A stretch of 64,000 bases of DNA from Variovorax sp. PBS-H4 (GCF_901827205.1 NZ_LR594675.1:744001-808000); one strand, 5' to 3'. Positions 18,194-28,759 are shown, numbered from the stretch's first letter. Translations and numbers: made by a program. The notes: generated by a model from the sequence alone, not told the origin.

Positions 18194-19332
18194 GCCGATG
18201 GTCCCGGGAACAGCGGCTGGCCGGTGATGGCCTTGCCGATGAAGTCGTAGACCACGTCGCTCGTCGGACCCATGACGTGGGCCGCGCGCGCGTCGCGAAA
18301 CAGGCGCTCGACCCCGACCTCCTTGCGGAACGCGGCGCCTCCGCAGACGCGCATCGCGATGTCGGTCACTTCCAGCGCGCTTTCGGCTGCGGCTGTCTTC
18401 ACTTCCAGCACGCGCAGCATCGTGTCGGCGCGTCTTTCGCCAATGGCGGCGATGCTGTCCTGCAGCAGGCAGTCCGCCAAGTCTGCCTTGATCTGACCGC
18501 GGGCCAGGTACGAACGGATGGTGGGCAACTCGGCGAGCGAAGCACCCGAGTCCTGATGCCGGGTGCGGGTAACGTGCCCGCATGCGCGCGACATGCTGCC
18601 TTCCATGATTCCCAACGAGGCGGAGGCGTTCAGCACGCTGAACCAGGGCAGTACGGTGCCCATCATGATGTCGAAGCCCTTGCCATCCTCGCCGAGGCGA
18701 TGGTCGGCCGGAACGCGTACGCCCTCGGCCGTGACGGGAGACGACCCGTTGCCGCGCATGCCCAGCCCATCGAAGGGCGCCGGCTGTGTCAGCCCCTTCG
18801 CCCTGGCATCCACCAGCCAGATGCTGCTGGCGCCGTCCGCGGCCAGGGGCTTGCTGGACCACACGTAGGAATTTGCTTCGAACGCGGACGTGATCCAGCT
18901 CTTGCGCGCATCGAGGACGACATCGCTGCCCTCCCGCCGGGCAGTGCCGGCAGGGGCCCAGAAATGACTGCGCGATTCGGCCTCGGAAAATGCCAGCGTC
19001 GTCAGATGCTCGCCGGCCGCGATGTTTCGGCGCACAGCTTCCGGGCCCCATTGCTCGAGCACGGCCACGGCACAGTAGTGCATGGCCACCACCATCGCGG
19101 TGGAAGGGCAGGTCGCGGCAAGTCGCTTGACGACCCCGCTGGCCTCCGCCATGCCGAGGCCCATGCCTCCGACTTCCTTGCTGCTGATGAGGCCCAGCAG
19201 GCCGGCCTGTGCCAGGGCATCGACGGCGGGCCGGGGAAACCGCGCCTCCTTGTCGGTGATGGGAGCCAGTGCCTCCAACTGCCGGGCAACGATGGGTTCG
19301 AGGCGGGAAAGATGGTTCATGCTGTCATTCAT
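18190..19332 (-). CDS. Acyl-CoA dehydrogenase-fold flavoprotein
   Basis: A 380-residue acyl-CoA-dehydrogenase-fold protein. It has the N-terminal helical domain (RFPRPAVDALAQAGLLGLISSKEVGGMGLGMAEA), the middle beta-domain (LAFSEAESRSHFWAPAG, KSWITSAFEANSYVW, FDGLGMRGNGSSPVTAEGVRVP) and the C-terminal helices (DIAMRVCGGAAFRKEVGVERLFRDARAAHV). The last stretch resembles the non-dehydrogenase branch (monooxygenase-type flavoproteins such as SfnB/DszC) as much as true dehydrogenases. The start could be any of three in-frame ATGs at 19344, 19332 or 19320; none has a good ribosome site. It is the first gene of a coupled trio with a PhnD-like and a di-iron protein. Confidence 0.82.
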   Translation of the reverse strand: MNDSMNHLSRLEPIVARQLEALAPITDKEARFPRPAVDALAQAGLLGLISSKEVGGMGLGMAEASGVVKRLAATCPSTAMVVAMHYCAVAVLEQWGPEAVRRNIAAGEHLTTLAFSEAESRSHFWAPAGTARREGSDVVLDARKSWITSAFEANSYVWSSKPLAADGASSIWLVDARAKGLTQPAPFDGLGMRGNGSSPVTAEGVRVPADHRLGEDGKGFDIMMGTVLPWFSVLNASASLGIMEGSMSRACGHVTRTRHQDSGASLAELPTIRSYLARGQIKADLADCLLQDSIAAIGERRADTMLRVLEVKTAAAESALEVTDIAMRVCGGAAFRKEVGVERLFRDARAAHVMGPTSDVVYDFIGKAITGQPLFPGPSA

Positions 19333-19743
19333 TGATGCGCGCACGTCCGCGGCGCGGGGTTCGCAGGGCCGCGAAACTCACGCAGACGTGCCCATGGAGG
19401 ACGGCCGGTGCGCAGCTCGCGCAGCCGGTTCCGAGACGAGCAGACGGCCCGCGCCTGCTGCCTACGTGCAGGAGGGAGGATGAAGAGCTCGCCCGCCGCC
19501 GCTGGACGCAATGGCACTGCAGGCTTGACGAAACGAGGTCAGCATGAGGGTGGAAAGGCGACGGCCATCCGGGCATTCATTTGAAGCGGTGCCGGCCGGG
19601 CCAGAGCTTTTTGGGTTGTTCGGGATGGCAGCATGCTAGGAAGGACGGCGGGGCGCCGTCAACGCGCGAAACGCGAAAACATCCTTCGGGTTTGTCGACG
19701 TGCTCACGGCACCTCGGGCGTTCTCGCGTGCCGGTCGCGCGCT
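19333..19743. other. Gene-free spacer upstream of the flavoprotein operon
   Basis: About 410 bases between the flavoprotein start and the 3' end of the rhodanese gene. The short open frames here lack ribosome sites and recognisable family similarity. Base composition dips around 19540-19640 (GCATTCATTTGAAGC, GAGCTTTTTGGGTTG), which may hold the operon promoter. I see no clear operator, riboswitch or RNA gene. Confidence 0.5.
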
Positions 19744-20208
19744 CTAGTTCTGCTTCCAGGGCAGGCCGCGCAGGCGCCAGCCGCCCTTGCGCCCACGGTG
19801 GCCCTCGGCGTCGGTGTCGCCCTCGAAGCCCTCCAGGATGTTGTACGCCTCGAAGCCCAACTCGGTGGCGCGGCGCGCCGCCGCGATCGAGCGCACACCG
19901 CTGCGGCACAGCAGCACGGCCTTCTTGCCGGGCGGCACGGCAGCGCGCAGGCCGTCGTCGAAGCCAGGGTTGAGGGCCATTCCCGGCCACTGCTTCCAGG
20001 CCAGGCCGACGGCGCCAGGGACATAGCCCACCCACTCGCGCTCCGCATCGCTGCGCACGTCGACCAGCACGGCGTCACCGTGGGTCACCCACGCGTGCGC
20101 CAGTTCGGGGGGCACGTCGCCGGCGTAGCCCTCGGCGGGCCGGACGGACTGCTGTTCACCGGCTGGTGCGCTGGCCGTGCCCTTCGGGCTTTGGACTGCT
20201 TGGGTCAT
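19744..20208 (-). CDS. Rhodanese-like domain protein
   Basis: A 154-residue single-domain rhodanese (sulfurtransferase). Motifs: DAVLVDVRSDAEREWVGYVPGAVGLAWKQWPG, then the active-site loop LLCRSGVRSIAAARRATELGFEAYNILEGFEGD, where the Cys of CRSGVRS would carry the persulfide. The N-terminal about 35 residues are polar and disordered-looking. The ATG follows GGAAAGAAC; an in-frame extension further upstream reaches the spacer next to the TRAP gene and is unlikely. It is divergent from the TRAP operon and lies downstream of nothing obvious; its 3' side faces the sulfur-flavoured trio, which is suggestive but not evidence of a link. Confidence 0.88.
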   Translation of the reverse strand: MTQAVQSPKGTASAPAGEQQSVRPAEGYAGDVPPELAHAWVTHGDAVLVDVRSDAEREWVGYVPGAVGLAWKQWPGMALNPGFDDGLRAAVPPGKKAVLLCRSGVRSIAAARRATELGFEAYNILEGFEGDTDAEGHRGRKGGWRLRGLPWKQN

Positions 20209-20282
20209 GAGGGTTCTTTCCTTCCAACATCGCTGGGTTTCAGGGTTAGTGCCTAGGGGTGTGCACCGGTGCAATCAATGAT

Positions 20283-20302
20283 TTTTCACCAGTTCGTGAA
20301 AA
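20283..20302. promoter_or_regulatory. Candidate operator, 7-bp inverted repeat
   Basis: TTTTCAC-CAGTTC-GTGAAAA, an exact 7+6+7 inverted repeat in the spacer between the divergent rhodanese and dctP genes, about 80 bases before the dctP start. It sits in an AT-richer patch where a promoter would be expected. No regulator gene is adjacent, so the binding protein is unknown. Confidence 0.45.
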
Positions 20303-20380
20303 CCCTCTTTGTCACGCTTGTTCACATGTCCAAAGATGGCAGTCTGGGGTTTTCCAGTCACACCTACGGAGACACACACA

Positions 20381-21496
20381 ATGACCGACACCCAACCGAA
20401 CCGCCGCCGCAGCCTGCTCAAGGGCGCAGCCGTGGCGGCCGGCGCGATGTCCGCGCCCATGGTCAGCATGGCTCAGACCACCTCGTTCCGCTTCCAGAGC
20501 ACCTGGCCCGCGAAGGATATCTTCCACGAATACGCGCAGGACTTCGCCAAGAAGGTGAACGACATGGCGGGCAGCCGTCTCAAGATCGAGGTGCTGCCCG
20601 CCGGCTCGGTCGTACCGGCCTTCCAGCTGCTGGATGCCGTGGCCAAGGGCACGCTGGATGGTGGACACGGGGTGGTCGCCTACTGGTACGGGAAGAACTC
20701 GGCGCTCGCACTGTGGGGCTCGGGTCCAGGCTTCGGGATGGACGCCAACATGGTGCTCGCCTGGCACAACTACGGCGGCGGCAAGGCGCTTCTGGAAGAG
20801 ATCTACAAGGGTTTGAACCTGGATGTCGCCTCCTATCTCTACGGTCCCATGCCGACCCAGCCGCTGGGCTGGTTCAAGAAGCCCGTCGCCAAGGTCGAAG
20901 ACATGAAGGGCCTGAAGTTCCGCACGGTGGGCCTGGCGGTAGACGTCTTCACCGACATGGGCTCGGCGGTCAATCCGTTGCCGGGCGGTGAGATCGTGCC
21001 TGCACTCGACCGTGGCCTGATCGATGCTGCCGAGTTCAACAACGCCTCCAGCGACCGCGTGCTCGGCTTCCCGGACGTGGCCAAGAATTGCATGCTGCAG
21101 AGCTTCCACCAGTCGGGCGAGCAGTTCGAGATCCTGTTCAACCGGGCCAAGCTCAACGCGCTGCCGCCCGAGCTGAAGGCGATCATCGAATACGGCGTGC
21201 AGGCCGCCAGTGCCGACATGAGCTGGAAGGCGATCGAACGCAATTCGGCGGACTACATCGAGCTCAAGAAGTCGGGCATCAAGTTCTACAAGACACCCGA
21301 TGCGATCCTGCGGGCGCAACTCGCCTCGTGGGACAAGACGGTGGCCAAGAAGTCGGCGGAGAACGCCTTGTTCAAGAAGGTGCTGGACTCGCAGCGAGCC
21401 TTCGCGGAGCGGGCAGGCCAGTGGTACAACGACTACACCGTCGACTTCAAGATGGCCTACAACCACTACTTCAGCCGGCAGCCCAAGAAATCCTGA
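20381..21496 (+). CDS. dctP: TRAP transporter substrate-binding protein DctP
   Basis: A 371-residue periplasmic receptor of a TRAP transporter. The N-terminus has a Tat-type signal (RRRSLLKGAAVAAGAMSAP), unusual enough to imply folding before export. Family features: TTSFRFQSTWPAKDIFHEYAQDFAKKVNDM, GTLDGGHGVVAYWYGKN, the conserved RTVGLAVDVFTDMGSAVNPLPGGEIVPALDRGLIDAAEFNN. This resembles the receptors for 2-oxo/keto acids or mannitol-like substrates, which dimerise. The ATG follows GGAGA. It is the first gene of dctP-dctQ-dctM and is followed by a hairpin terminator that should keep receptor transcripts in excess of the membrane genes. Confidence 0.93.
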   Translation: MTDTQPNRRRSLLKGAAVAAGAMSAPMVSMAQTTSFRFQSTWPAKDIFHEYAQDFAKKVNDMAGSRLKIEVLPAGSVVPAFQLLDAVAKGTLDGGHGVVAYWYGKNSALALWGSGPGFGMDANMVLAWHNYGGGKALLEEIYKGLNLDVASYLYGPMPTQPLGWFKKPVAKVEDMKGLKFRTVGLAVDVFTDMGSAVNPLPGGEIVPALDRGLIDAAEFNNASSDRVLGFPDVAKNCMLQSFHQSGEQFEILFNRAKLNALPPELKAIIEYGVQAASADMSWKAIERNSADYIELKKSGIKFYKTPDAILRAQLASWDKTVAKKSAENALFKKVLDSQRAFAERAGQWYNDYTVDFKMAYNHYFSRQPKKS

Positions 21497-21514
21497 CTCT
21501 CACCGGCCACGGCA

Positions 21515-21541
21515 AGGGGCACTGCGGTGCCCCTCCTTTTT
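21515..21541 (+). terminator. Intercistronic terminator/attenuator between dctP and dctQ
   Basis: AGGGGCAC-TGCG-GTGCCCCT followed by CCTTTTT: a perfect 8-bp GC stem, four-base loop and U-tract, 18 bases after the dctP stop and 28 bases before the dctQ start. It should terminate a fraction of transcripts, giving more receptor than permease mRNA. Confidence 0.75.
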
Positions 21542-21568
21542 CCGCGCCCCGGGCGCCAGGGTTTCGCA

Positions 21569-22189
21569 ATGCAATCTTTTCTGTTGGCGGTCGACCGTTT
21601 TTCAACCTGGATCGGCAAGACCTTCGCCTGGTGCGCGGTGCTGCTCACCTTGCTCATCAGCTGGGAGGTGTTCTCCCGCTACGCGCTCAACCGGCCCCAC
21701 GCCTGGGTGCTCGATGCACAGATCATGTTGTACGGCGCGCTGTTCATGACCGCCGGTGCCTACACGCTCGCCAAGAACGGCCATGTGCGCGGCGACGTGC
21801 TGTACGGGTTCTTCCGGCCGCGCACGCAGGCGATCATCGACCTGACGCTGTACATCCTCTTTTTTCTGCCGGGCATCGTCGCGTTGACCTGGGCCGGCTG
21901 GATCTATGCCGGGGAGTCGCTGGCAATTCGCGAGCAGACCTTCTCCGCCGATCCGATCCCGCTGTATCCGTTCAAGTACATCATTCCGCTCGCCGGCGTC
22001 ACGCTGCTTTTGCAGGGCTTCGTCGAGATCGTGCGCTGCGTGCAGTGCATACGCGACGGCGAATGGCCTTCGCGCGAGCAGGATGTCGAGGAGGTGGATG
22101 TCGAGAAGCTCAAGGAAATGGTGCACGTGGACGATGCGGACATCCGCGCGCTGGACGCGGTGGTCGTTGCCAAGGAGGGCAGGCCATGA
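21569..22189 (+). CDS. dctQ: TRAP transporter small membrane subunit DctQ
   Basis: A 206-residue membrane protein with four predicted helices (FAWCAVLLTLLISWEVFSRYAL, IMLYGALFMTAGAYTLAKNGHVRGDV, IIDLTLYILFFLPGIVALTWAGWI, YIIPLAGVTLLLQGFVEIVRC), the DctQ pattern including the HVRGDVLYGF loop. A charged C-terminal tail of about 45 residues (QDVEEVDVEKLKEMVHVDDADIRALDAVV) is longer than usual and likely cytoplasmic. The start at MQSFLLAVD follows CCAGGG. It overlaps dctM by four bases. Confidence 0.9.
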   Translation: MQSFLLAVDRFSTWIGKTFAWCAVLLTLLISWEVFSRYALNRPHAWVLDAQIMLYGALFMTAGAYTLAKNGHVRGDVLYGFFRPRTQAIIDLTLYILFFLPGIVALTWAGWIYAGESLAIREQTFSADPIPLYPFKYIIPLAGVTLLLQGFVEIVRCVQCIRDGEWPSREQDVEEVDVEKLKEMVHVDDADIRALDAVVVAKEGRP

Positions 22190-24159
22190 TCCGGCGCGAA
22201 CTTTGGTTCGGCCTCTCGTTCATGGTGCTGATCGTCGCCGCGGCGGGCATCATGCTGCTGCGCGCGGACACGATCACCAACGGCCACCTCGGCCTGCTGA
22301 TGCTGTCGCTGGTGGTAGTCGCAATCATGCTGGGCTTTCCCACGGCCTTCACGCTGATGGGCATGGGCATGATCTTCACCTGGTTTGCCTATGACCGGAA
22401 CACCACGCACACGCTCGACCTGATGGTGCAGGCGGCCTACAAGACCATGTCGAACGACGTGCTGATCGCGGTGCCGCTGTTCGTCTTCATGGGGTACCTG
22501 GTCGAGCGCGCCAACCTCATCGAGACCTTGTTCAAGAGCCTGCACCTGGCACTCGCGCGCCTGCCGGGCGCGCTGGCGGTGGCCACGCTGGTGACCTGCA
22601 CCATCTTCGCCACGGCCACCGGCATCGTCGGCGCCGTGGTGACACTGATGGGGCTGCTGGCGCTGCCGGCCATGCTGCGCGCCGGCTACAGCATCCCGCT
22701 GTCCGCGGGGGCGATCACGGCGGGCGGCTGCCTCGGCATCCTGATTCCACCTTCGGTGCTGCTGATCGTCTACGGGGCCACCGCCGGCGTGTCGGTGGTC
22801 CAGTTGTACGCGGGCGCCTTCTTCCCGGGTGTGCTGCTCGCCTCGCTCTACGTCCTCTACGTGGTCCTCGTGGCCAAGCTCAAGCCCGCCTGGGCGCCGC
22901 CGCTGTCGGCCGCCGATCGCGCGGTAGCGCTGCCGCCCTTGACGCAGCGGCTCACGCGCGACCCGTCTCGCCATGCCTTCGCGGGCTTGGTTGCCGGACT
23001 CAAGGGTCGCCGCAATGCCGAGGTTCCCGCGGGCTTCCTGCTGCGGCAGCTCGGCATCGTGCTGCTGCCCGGACTGCTCTTTGCGCTGCTGGCCGTCACC
23101 AGCTACCGCGCCGCGACCCTCGTGGAGGCGGCGGAGACGTACGAAATACAAGAGATCGGCGTCGGGCGCGGTTCGCCCGAGGCGGCCTCGGGCGGCTTGC
23201 AGGAGCCGCCGGCCGACACCGAAGGTGGCCTCCAGGAGCCGCCGAGCGAGGGTGGGGGCGGGCTCGCCGAGCCCCCCGGCGCTGACGCCGTGCAGGAGCC
23301 TCCGCCCGCGGGCGCCGGCGCCGCGCGAGTGCCGTCCGGCAGTACTGCGGCCTCGCCCACCACGGACCCGGGCGCGGTGGTCGCCGCGGAGGGTGCCACC
23401 ACGCGGCAGGCACCCACCTGGTGGTGGGTCTGCTTCGCGGTGCTCGGCGCCATGGTTGCACTGTTCTACCTGTTCCTCAGCTTCGCGCGGCTCGAGATCT
23501 TCAAGATGCTGCTCGCATCCTTCTTCCCGCTGATGATCCTCATCGTGGCGGTACTCGGGTCCATCGTGCTGGGCCTTGCGACGCCGACGGAGGCGGCCGC
23601 CATGGGTGCGCTCGGGGGCTTCCTGCTGGCGGCCGCCTACCGGCGGCTGACGCTGGATGTGCTCAAGGAATCGGTTTTTCTCACGGCCAAGACGTCTGCC
23701 ATGGTGTGCTGGCTGTTCGTCGGTTCGGCCATCTTTTCAGCCGCTTTCGCGCTGCTCGGCGGCCAGCAGCTGGTCGAGGAATGGGTTCTGGGCATGGACC
23801 TCTCGAAGGTGCAGTTCCTGGTGCTGAGCCAGGTGATCATCTTCATTCTCGGCTGGCCGCTGGAATGGACCGAGATCATCGTGATCTTCATGCCGATCTT
23901 CATACCGCTGCTGGACAACTTCGGCGTCGACCCGCTGTTCTTCGGGCTGCTGGTGGCAATGAACCTCCAAACCGCCTTCCTGTCACCGCCAGTCGCCATG
24001 GCGGCCTTCTATTTGAAGGGCGTGAGTCCGCCGCATGTGTCGCTGAACCAGATCTTCCTCGGCATGCTGCCCTTCATGGGTATCCAGGTGCTGGCAATCC
24101 TGCTGCTGTACATCTGGCCGCAGATCGGGTTGTGGCTGCCGCAGCTGCTGTACAAATAG
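22186..24159 (+). CDS. dctM: TRAP transporter large permease DctM with proline-rich insert
   Basis: A 657-residue large permease, against about 430 residues in ordinary DctM. The first half (GFPTAFTLMGMGMIFTWFAYDRN, IAVPLFVFMGYLVERANL, ATATGIVGAVVTLMGLLALPAML, SAGAITAGGCLGILIPPSVLLIVYG) and the second half (LGLATPTEAAAMGALGGFLLAAAYRR, IIVIFMPIFIPLLDNFGVDPLFFG, TAFLSPPVAMAAFYLKGVSP) are normal. Between them, residues about 228-430, is an extra block with two added hydrophobic segments and a Pro/Gly/Glu-rich linker (about 320-405) holding GGLQEPP twice, GLAEPP and VQEPP. Starts at an ATG overlapping the dctQ stop. Function is sodium-dependent uptake of an organic acid; the insert's role is unknown. 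Confidence 0.92.
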   Translation: MIRRELWFGLSFMVLIVAAAGIMLLRADTITNGHLGLLMLSLVVVAIMLGFPTAFTLMGMGMIFTWFAYDRNTTHTLDLMVQAAYKTMSNDVLIAVPLFVFMGYLVERANLIETLFKSLHLALARLPGALAVATLVTCTIFATATGIVGAVVTLMGLLALPAMLRAGYSIPLSAGAITAGGCLGILIPPSVLLIVYGATAGVSVVQLYAGAFFPGVLLASLYVLYVVLVAKLKPAWAPPLSAADRAVALPPLTQRLTRDPSRHAFAGLVAGLKGRRNAEVPAGFLLRQLGIVLLPGLLFALLAVTSYRAATLVEAAETYEIQEIGVGRGSPEAASGGLQEPPADTEGGLQEPPSEGGGGLAEPPGADAVQEPPPAGAGAARVPSGSTAASPTTDPGAVVAAEGATTRQAPTWWWVCFAVLGAMVALFYLFLSFARLEIFKMLLASFFPLMILIVAVLGSIVLGLATPTEAAAMGALGGFLLAAAYRRLTLDVLKESVFLTAKTSAMVCWLFVGSAIFSAAFALLGGQQLVEEWVLGMDLSKVQFLVLSQVIIFILGWPLEWTEIIVIFMPIFIPLLDNFGVDPLFFGLLVAMNLQTAFLSPPVAMAAFYLKGVSPPHVSLNQIFLGMLPFMGIQVLAILLLYIWPQIGLWLPQLLYK

Positions 24160-24178
24160 GCAGGCGGCGGCAACGGGC

Positions 24179-24197
24179 GCCGACAATCGGCCTTTTT
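24179..24197 (+). terminator. Weak terminator after dctM
   Basis: GCCGA-CAA-TCGGC then C and TTTTT, just after the dctM stop and 12 bases before the next gene's GTG. The stem is only five pairs, so termination may be partial. Confidence 0.4.
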
Positions 24198-24208
24198 GCC
24201 CCCCTGCC

Positions 24209-25153
24209 GTGACATCCCTGCTCGAGCGATTCGCGCGCTGGAAGCGCGCCGTGCCATGCGCCCTGCGGCACATTGGCCTGCTTCCCCCCGTGGCGCCGGC
24301 GCAGTGGCTCGACGGCCGGTTCGAGCACCAGCACCGCAACGTCGACTACAAGCTCTTCATCCCCGGGCACGGTGCCGGCCGGCCGCGCCCTCTGTTGCTC
24401 ATGCTGCACGGCTGCAGCCAGGACCCGGAGGACTTCGCCACCGGCACGCGGATGAACCATCTCGCCACCGAGCTCGGCTTCCTCGTGCTCTATCCGACCC
24501 AGACCCAGAAGGCCAACGCCGGCAAGTGCTGGAACTGGTTCCTGCCGCAGCACCAGCAGGCCGGGCGCGGCGAGCCCGCGCTCCTGGCGGCGCTCACGCA
24601 GGCGGTTGTGCGGGAGCACGGGGCCGATCCGGCACGCGTCTACGTGGCGGGCCTGTCCGCGGGCGGGTCGATGGCCGACATCCTGGCCCGGACGCATCCC
24701 GACCTCTTCGCCGCCGCTGGCGTGCACTCCGGCCTGCCAAGTGGCGTGGCGCGCGACCTCCTTTCGGCACTCGGCGCGATGAAGAACGGCCCCGGCCAGG
24801 CGAGCTCCGGCGGGCCCATGCGGCCGACCATCGTCTTCCACGGCGATGCCGACGAGACGGTGCACCCGCGCAATGGCGAGCAGGTGGCGGCCGATGCGGT
24901 GGCGCAACTGTTGGCCGGGAGCGGACATCCGCCGGCGCACGAGATGGAGGGACGCTCGGAGGGCGGCCGTGCCTTCACCCGCCTGACCTATGCCGATACA
25001 CGCGGCGCCATCTTGGTCGAGCACTGGCGGGTGCACGGCGCCGGCCACGCCTGGTCAGGCGGCAGCCCGGACGGCTCCTTCACCGACCCCGCCGGGCCGG
25101 ATGCGAGCGGCGAGATGCTGCGCTTCTTTCTCGCCCATCCGATGACGGCCTGA
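24209..25153 (+). CDS. PHB depolymerase family esterase (LpqC-like)
   Basis: A 314-residue alpha/beta hydrolase of the extracellular-type PHB depolymerase/feruloyl esterase group. Motifs: LLLMLHGCSQDPEDFATGTRMN (oxyanion hole), VYVAGLSAGGSMADILA (nucleophile in GLSAG), FHGDADETVHPRNGEQ (acid) and VHGAGHAWSGG (His). No signal peptide is visible, so it may act inside the cell on short-chain esters or polyhydroxyalkanoate oligomers. It starts with GTG 12 bases after the hairpin downstream of dctM and may be partly co-transcribed with the TRAP operon. The polymer specificity is not established. Confidence 0.85.
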   Translation: MTSLLERFARWKRAVPCALRHIGLLPPVAPAQWLDGRFEHQHRNVDYKLFIPGHGAGRPRPLLLMLHGCSQDPEDFATGTRMNHLATELGFLVLYPTQTQKANAGKCWNWFLPQHQQAGRGEPALLAALTQAVVREHGADPARVYVAGLSAGGSMADILARTHPDLFAAAGVHSGLPSGVARDLLSALGAMKNGPGQASSGGPMRPTIVFHGDADETVHPRNGEQVAADAVAQLLAGSGHPPAHEMEGRSEGGRAFTRLTYADTRGAILVEHWRVHGAGHAWSGGSPDGSFTDPAGPDASGEMLRFFLAHPMTA

Positions 25154-25283
25154 CCAGGCCGAGATCAGTCCCTTGCTTACACACGGTTGCGCCGCGCGCG
25201 GGATAGTTCCAGAGCTTTGCAATCCAGTTGCCAGCGACGGCCCGTCCTCGCGCGTTGCAGGGGTCTGAAGCCAAGGACCGATC

Positions 25284-27317
<2,034 letters not shown>

Positions 27318-27388
27318 AGGGGGTGTGAGCACCCGCGGCGGCAGCCTCTGCTTCGTGCGGCTACAGTCGGCCGCAAGGAGCGGCTTTC

Positions 27389-28747
27389 ATGCGCACATAC
27401 GACTTCGACCTCTTCGTGATCGGCGGCGGCAGCGGCGGCGTGCGCGCGGCACGGATGGCGGCCCAGCGCGGCGCAAGCGTGGGACTGGCCGAATGCGCCG
27501 AGCTGGGCGGCACTTGCGTCAACGTGGGCTGTATTCCCAAGAAGCTCTACAGCTACGCCGCTGGCTATGCGGAATCGTTCGAAGAGGCAGCCGGCTTCGG
27601 CTGGACGCTCGACAGTCCCCCGCGCTTCGACTGGAACCGACTCAAGGCGAACCGCGCCAAGGAGATTGCGCGCCTCAACGGCATCTACCGCAACCTGCTC
27701 GAAGGTGCGGGCGTCAGGCTGATCCAGGGCTGGGCGTGCCTTGCGGATGCCCACACCGTGCAGATCGGCGAAAAGAAGCACACGGCGCGCCACATCCTCG
27801 TGGCCACCGGCGGCATGCCCTTCGTGCCGGAGCTCGCGGGGCGAGAGCACGTGGTGGTGTCCGATGCGATGTTCGACCTCGACCCTTTTCCCAAGCGCTT
27901 GCTGGTGGTGGGCGGCGGCTACATCGCCTGCGAGTTCGCCTCCATCTTCAACGGCTTGGGGGCGCAGGTCACGCAGCTGTACCGCGGGCCGCACCTGCTC
28001 AATGGCTTCGACGAGGACCTGCGCCACTTCCTGGCCAAGGAGATGGGCCGTGCCGGCATCGACATCCGCTTCAACAGCGAGATCGACATGGTCACGCGGG
28101 CCGACAGCGGCCTGTGTGCGCTGCTCTCGCGCGGCGTGCGCGTGGAGGCCGATGTCATCCTCTATGCCACCGGCCGCATGCCCAACACGGAGGGCCTGGG
28201 CCTGCAGATGGCCGGCGTCGAACTCGATGAACGCGGCAGCGTCGTGGTCGACGCGCACTACCGCAGTTCGGTGCCCTCCATCTACGCCGTGGGTGACGTG
28301 TCGACGAAGCAGCAGCTCACCCCGGTGGCGCTCGCCGAGGCCATGGTCGTGGTGGACACCCTGTTCGGCCAGGGGCCGCGCGAACTGGACTACGAGTTCA
28401 CGCCCACGGCCGTCTTCACCCATCCCAACATCGGCACCTGCGGCTACACCGAGGCCGAGGCGCGTGCGAAGTTCGGCAAGGTCCGGGTGTTCTCGAGCGA
28501 GTTCAAGGCCCTGCGCCATACGCTCTCGCAGAGCGGCGAGCGCACCTTCATGAAGCTGGTGGTCGAGCGCGCCACCGACCGCGTGGTGGGTCTGCACATG
28601 GTGGGGCCTGACGCAGGCGAGGTGGTGCAGGGCTTCGCCGTCGCGATGCGCGCGGGCGCCACCAAGCGGGTGTTCGACAGCACCATCGGCATCCATCCGA
28701 CGGTCGCGGAGGAGTTCGTCACCATGCGGGAACCGATGCCCGGATAA
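27389..28747 (+). CDS. gor: Glutathione-disulfide reductase
   Basis: A 452-residue flavoprotein disulfide reductase. The FAD-binding motif DLFVIGGGSGGVRAARMAA is followed by the redox-active disulfide GGTCVNVGCIPKKL, then a second dinucleotide fold (LLVVGGGYIACEFASIFNGLG), the FAD motif SIYAVGDVS, and the interface helices with FTHPNIGTCGYTEAEA and the C-terminal catalytic GIHPTVAEEFVTM (His-Glu). It reduces glutathione disulfide with NADPH in the cytosol. The gene looks monocistronic, with a short membrane protein 12 bases downstream that may be co-transcribed. Confidence 0.95.
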   Translation: MRTYDFDLFVIGGGSGGVRAARMAAQRGASVGLAECAELGGTCVNVGCIPKKLYSYAAGYAESFEEAAGFGWTLDSPPRFDWNRLKANRAKEIARLNGIYRNLLEGAGVRLIQGWACLADAHTVQIGEKKHTARHILVATGGMPFVPELAGREHVVVSDAMFDLDPFPKRLLVVGGGYIACEFASIFNGLGAQVTQLYRGPHLLNGFDEDLRHFLAKEMGRAGIDIRFNSEIDMVTRADSGLCALLSRGVRVEADVILYATGRMPNTEGLGLQMAGVELDERGSVVVDAHYRSSVPSIYAVGDVSTKQQLTPVALAEAMVVVDTLFGQGPRELDYEFTPTAVFTHPNIGTCGYTEAEARAKFGKVRVFSSEFKALRHTLSQSGERTFMKLVVERATDRVVGLHMVGPDAGEVVQGFAVAMRAGATKRVFDSTIGIHPTVAEEFVTMREPMPG

Positions 28748-28759
28748 AGGGGCGGTCCG

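Noticed and set aside
19333..19743. Riboswitch or small gene upstream of the flavoprotein operon
   Set aside because: No known aptamer signature or ribosome site could be recognised.
21088..24159. A 1023-residue protein through dctP, dctQ and dctM
   Set aside because: Its front part is an out-of-frame shadow of dctP and dctQ; dctM starts at 22186 in an ATGA overlap.
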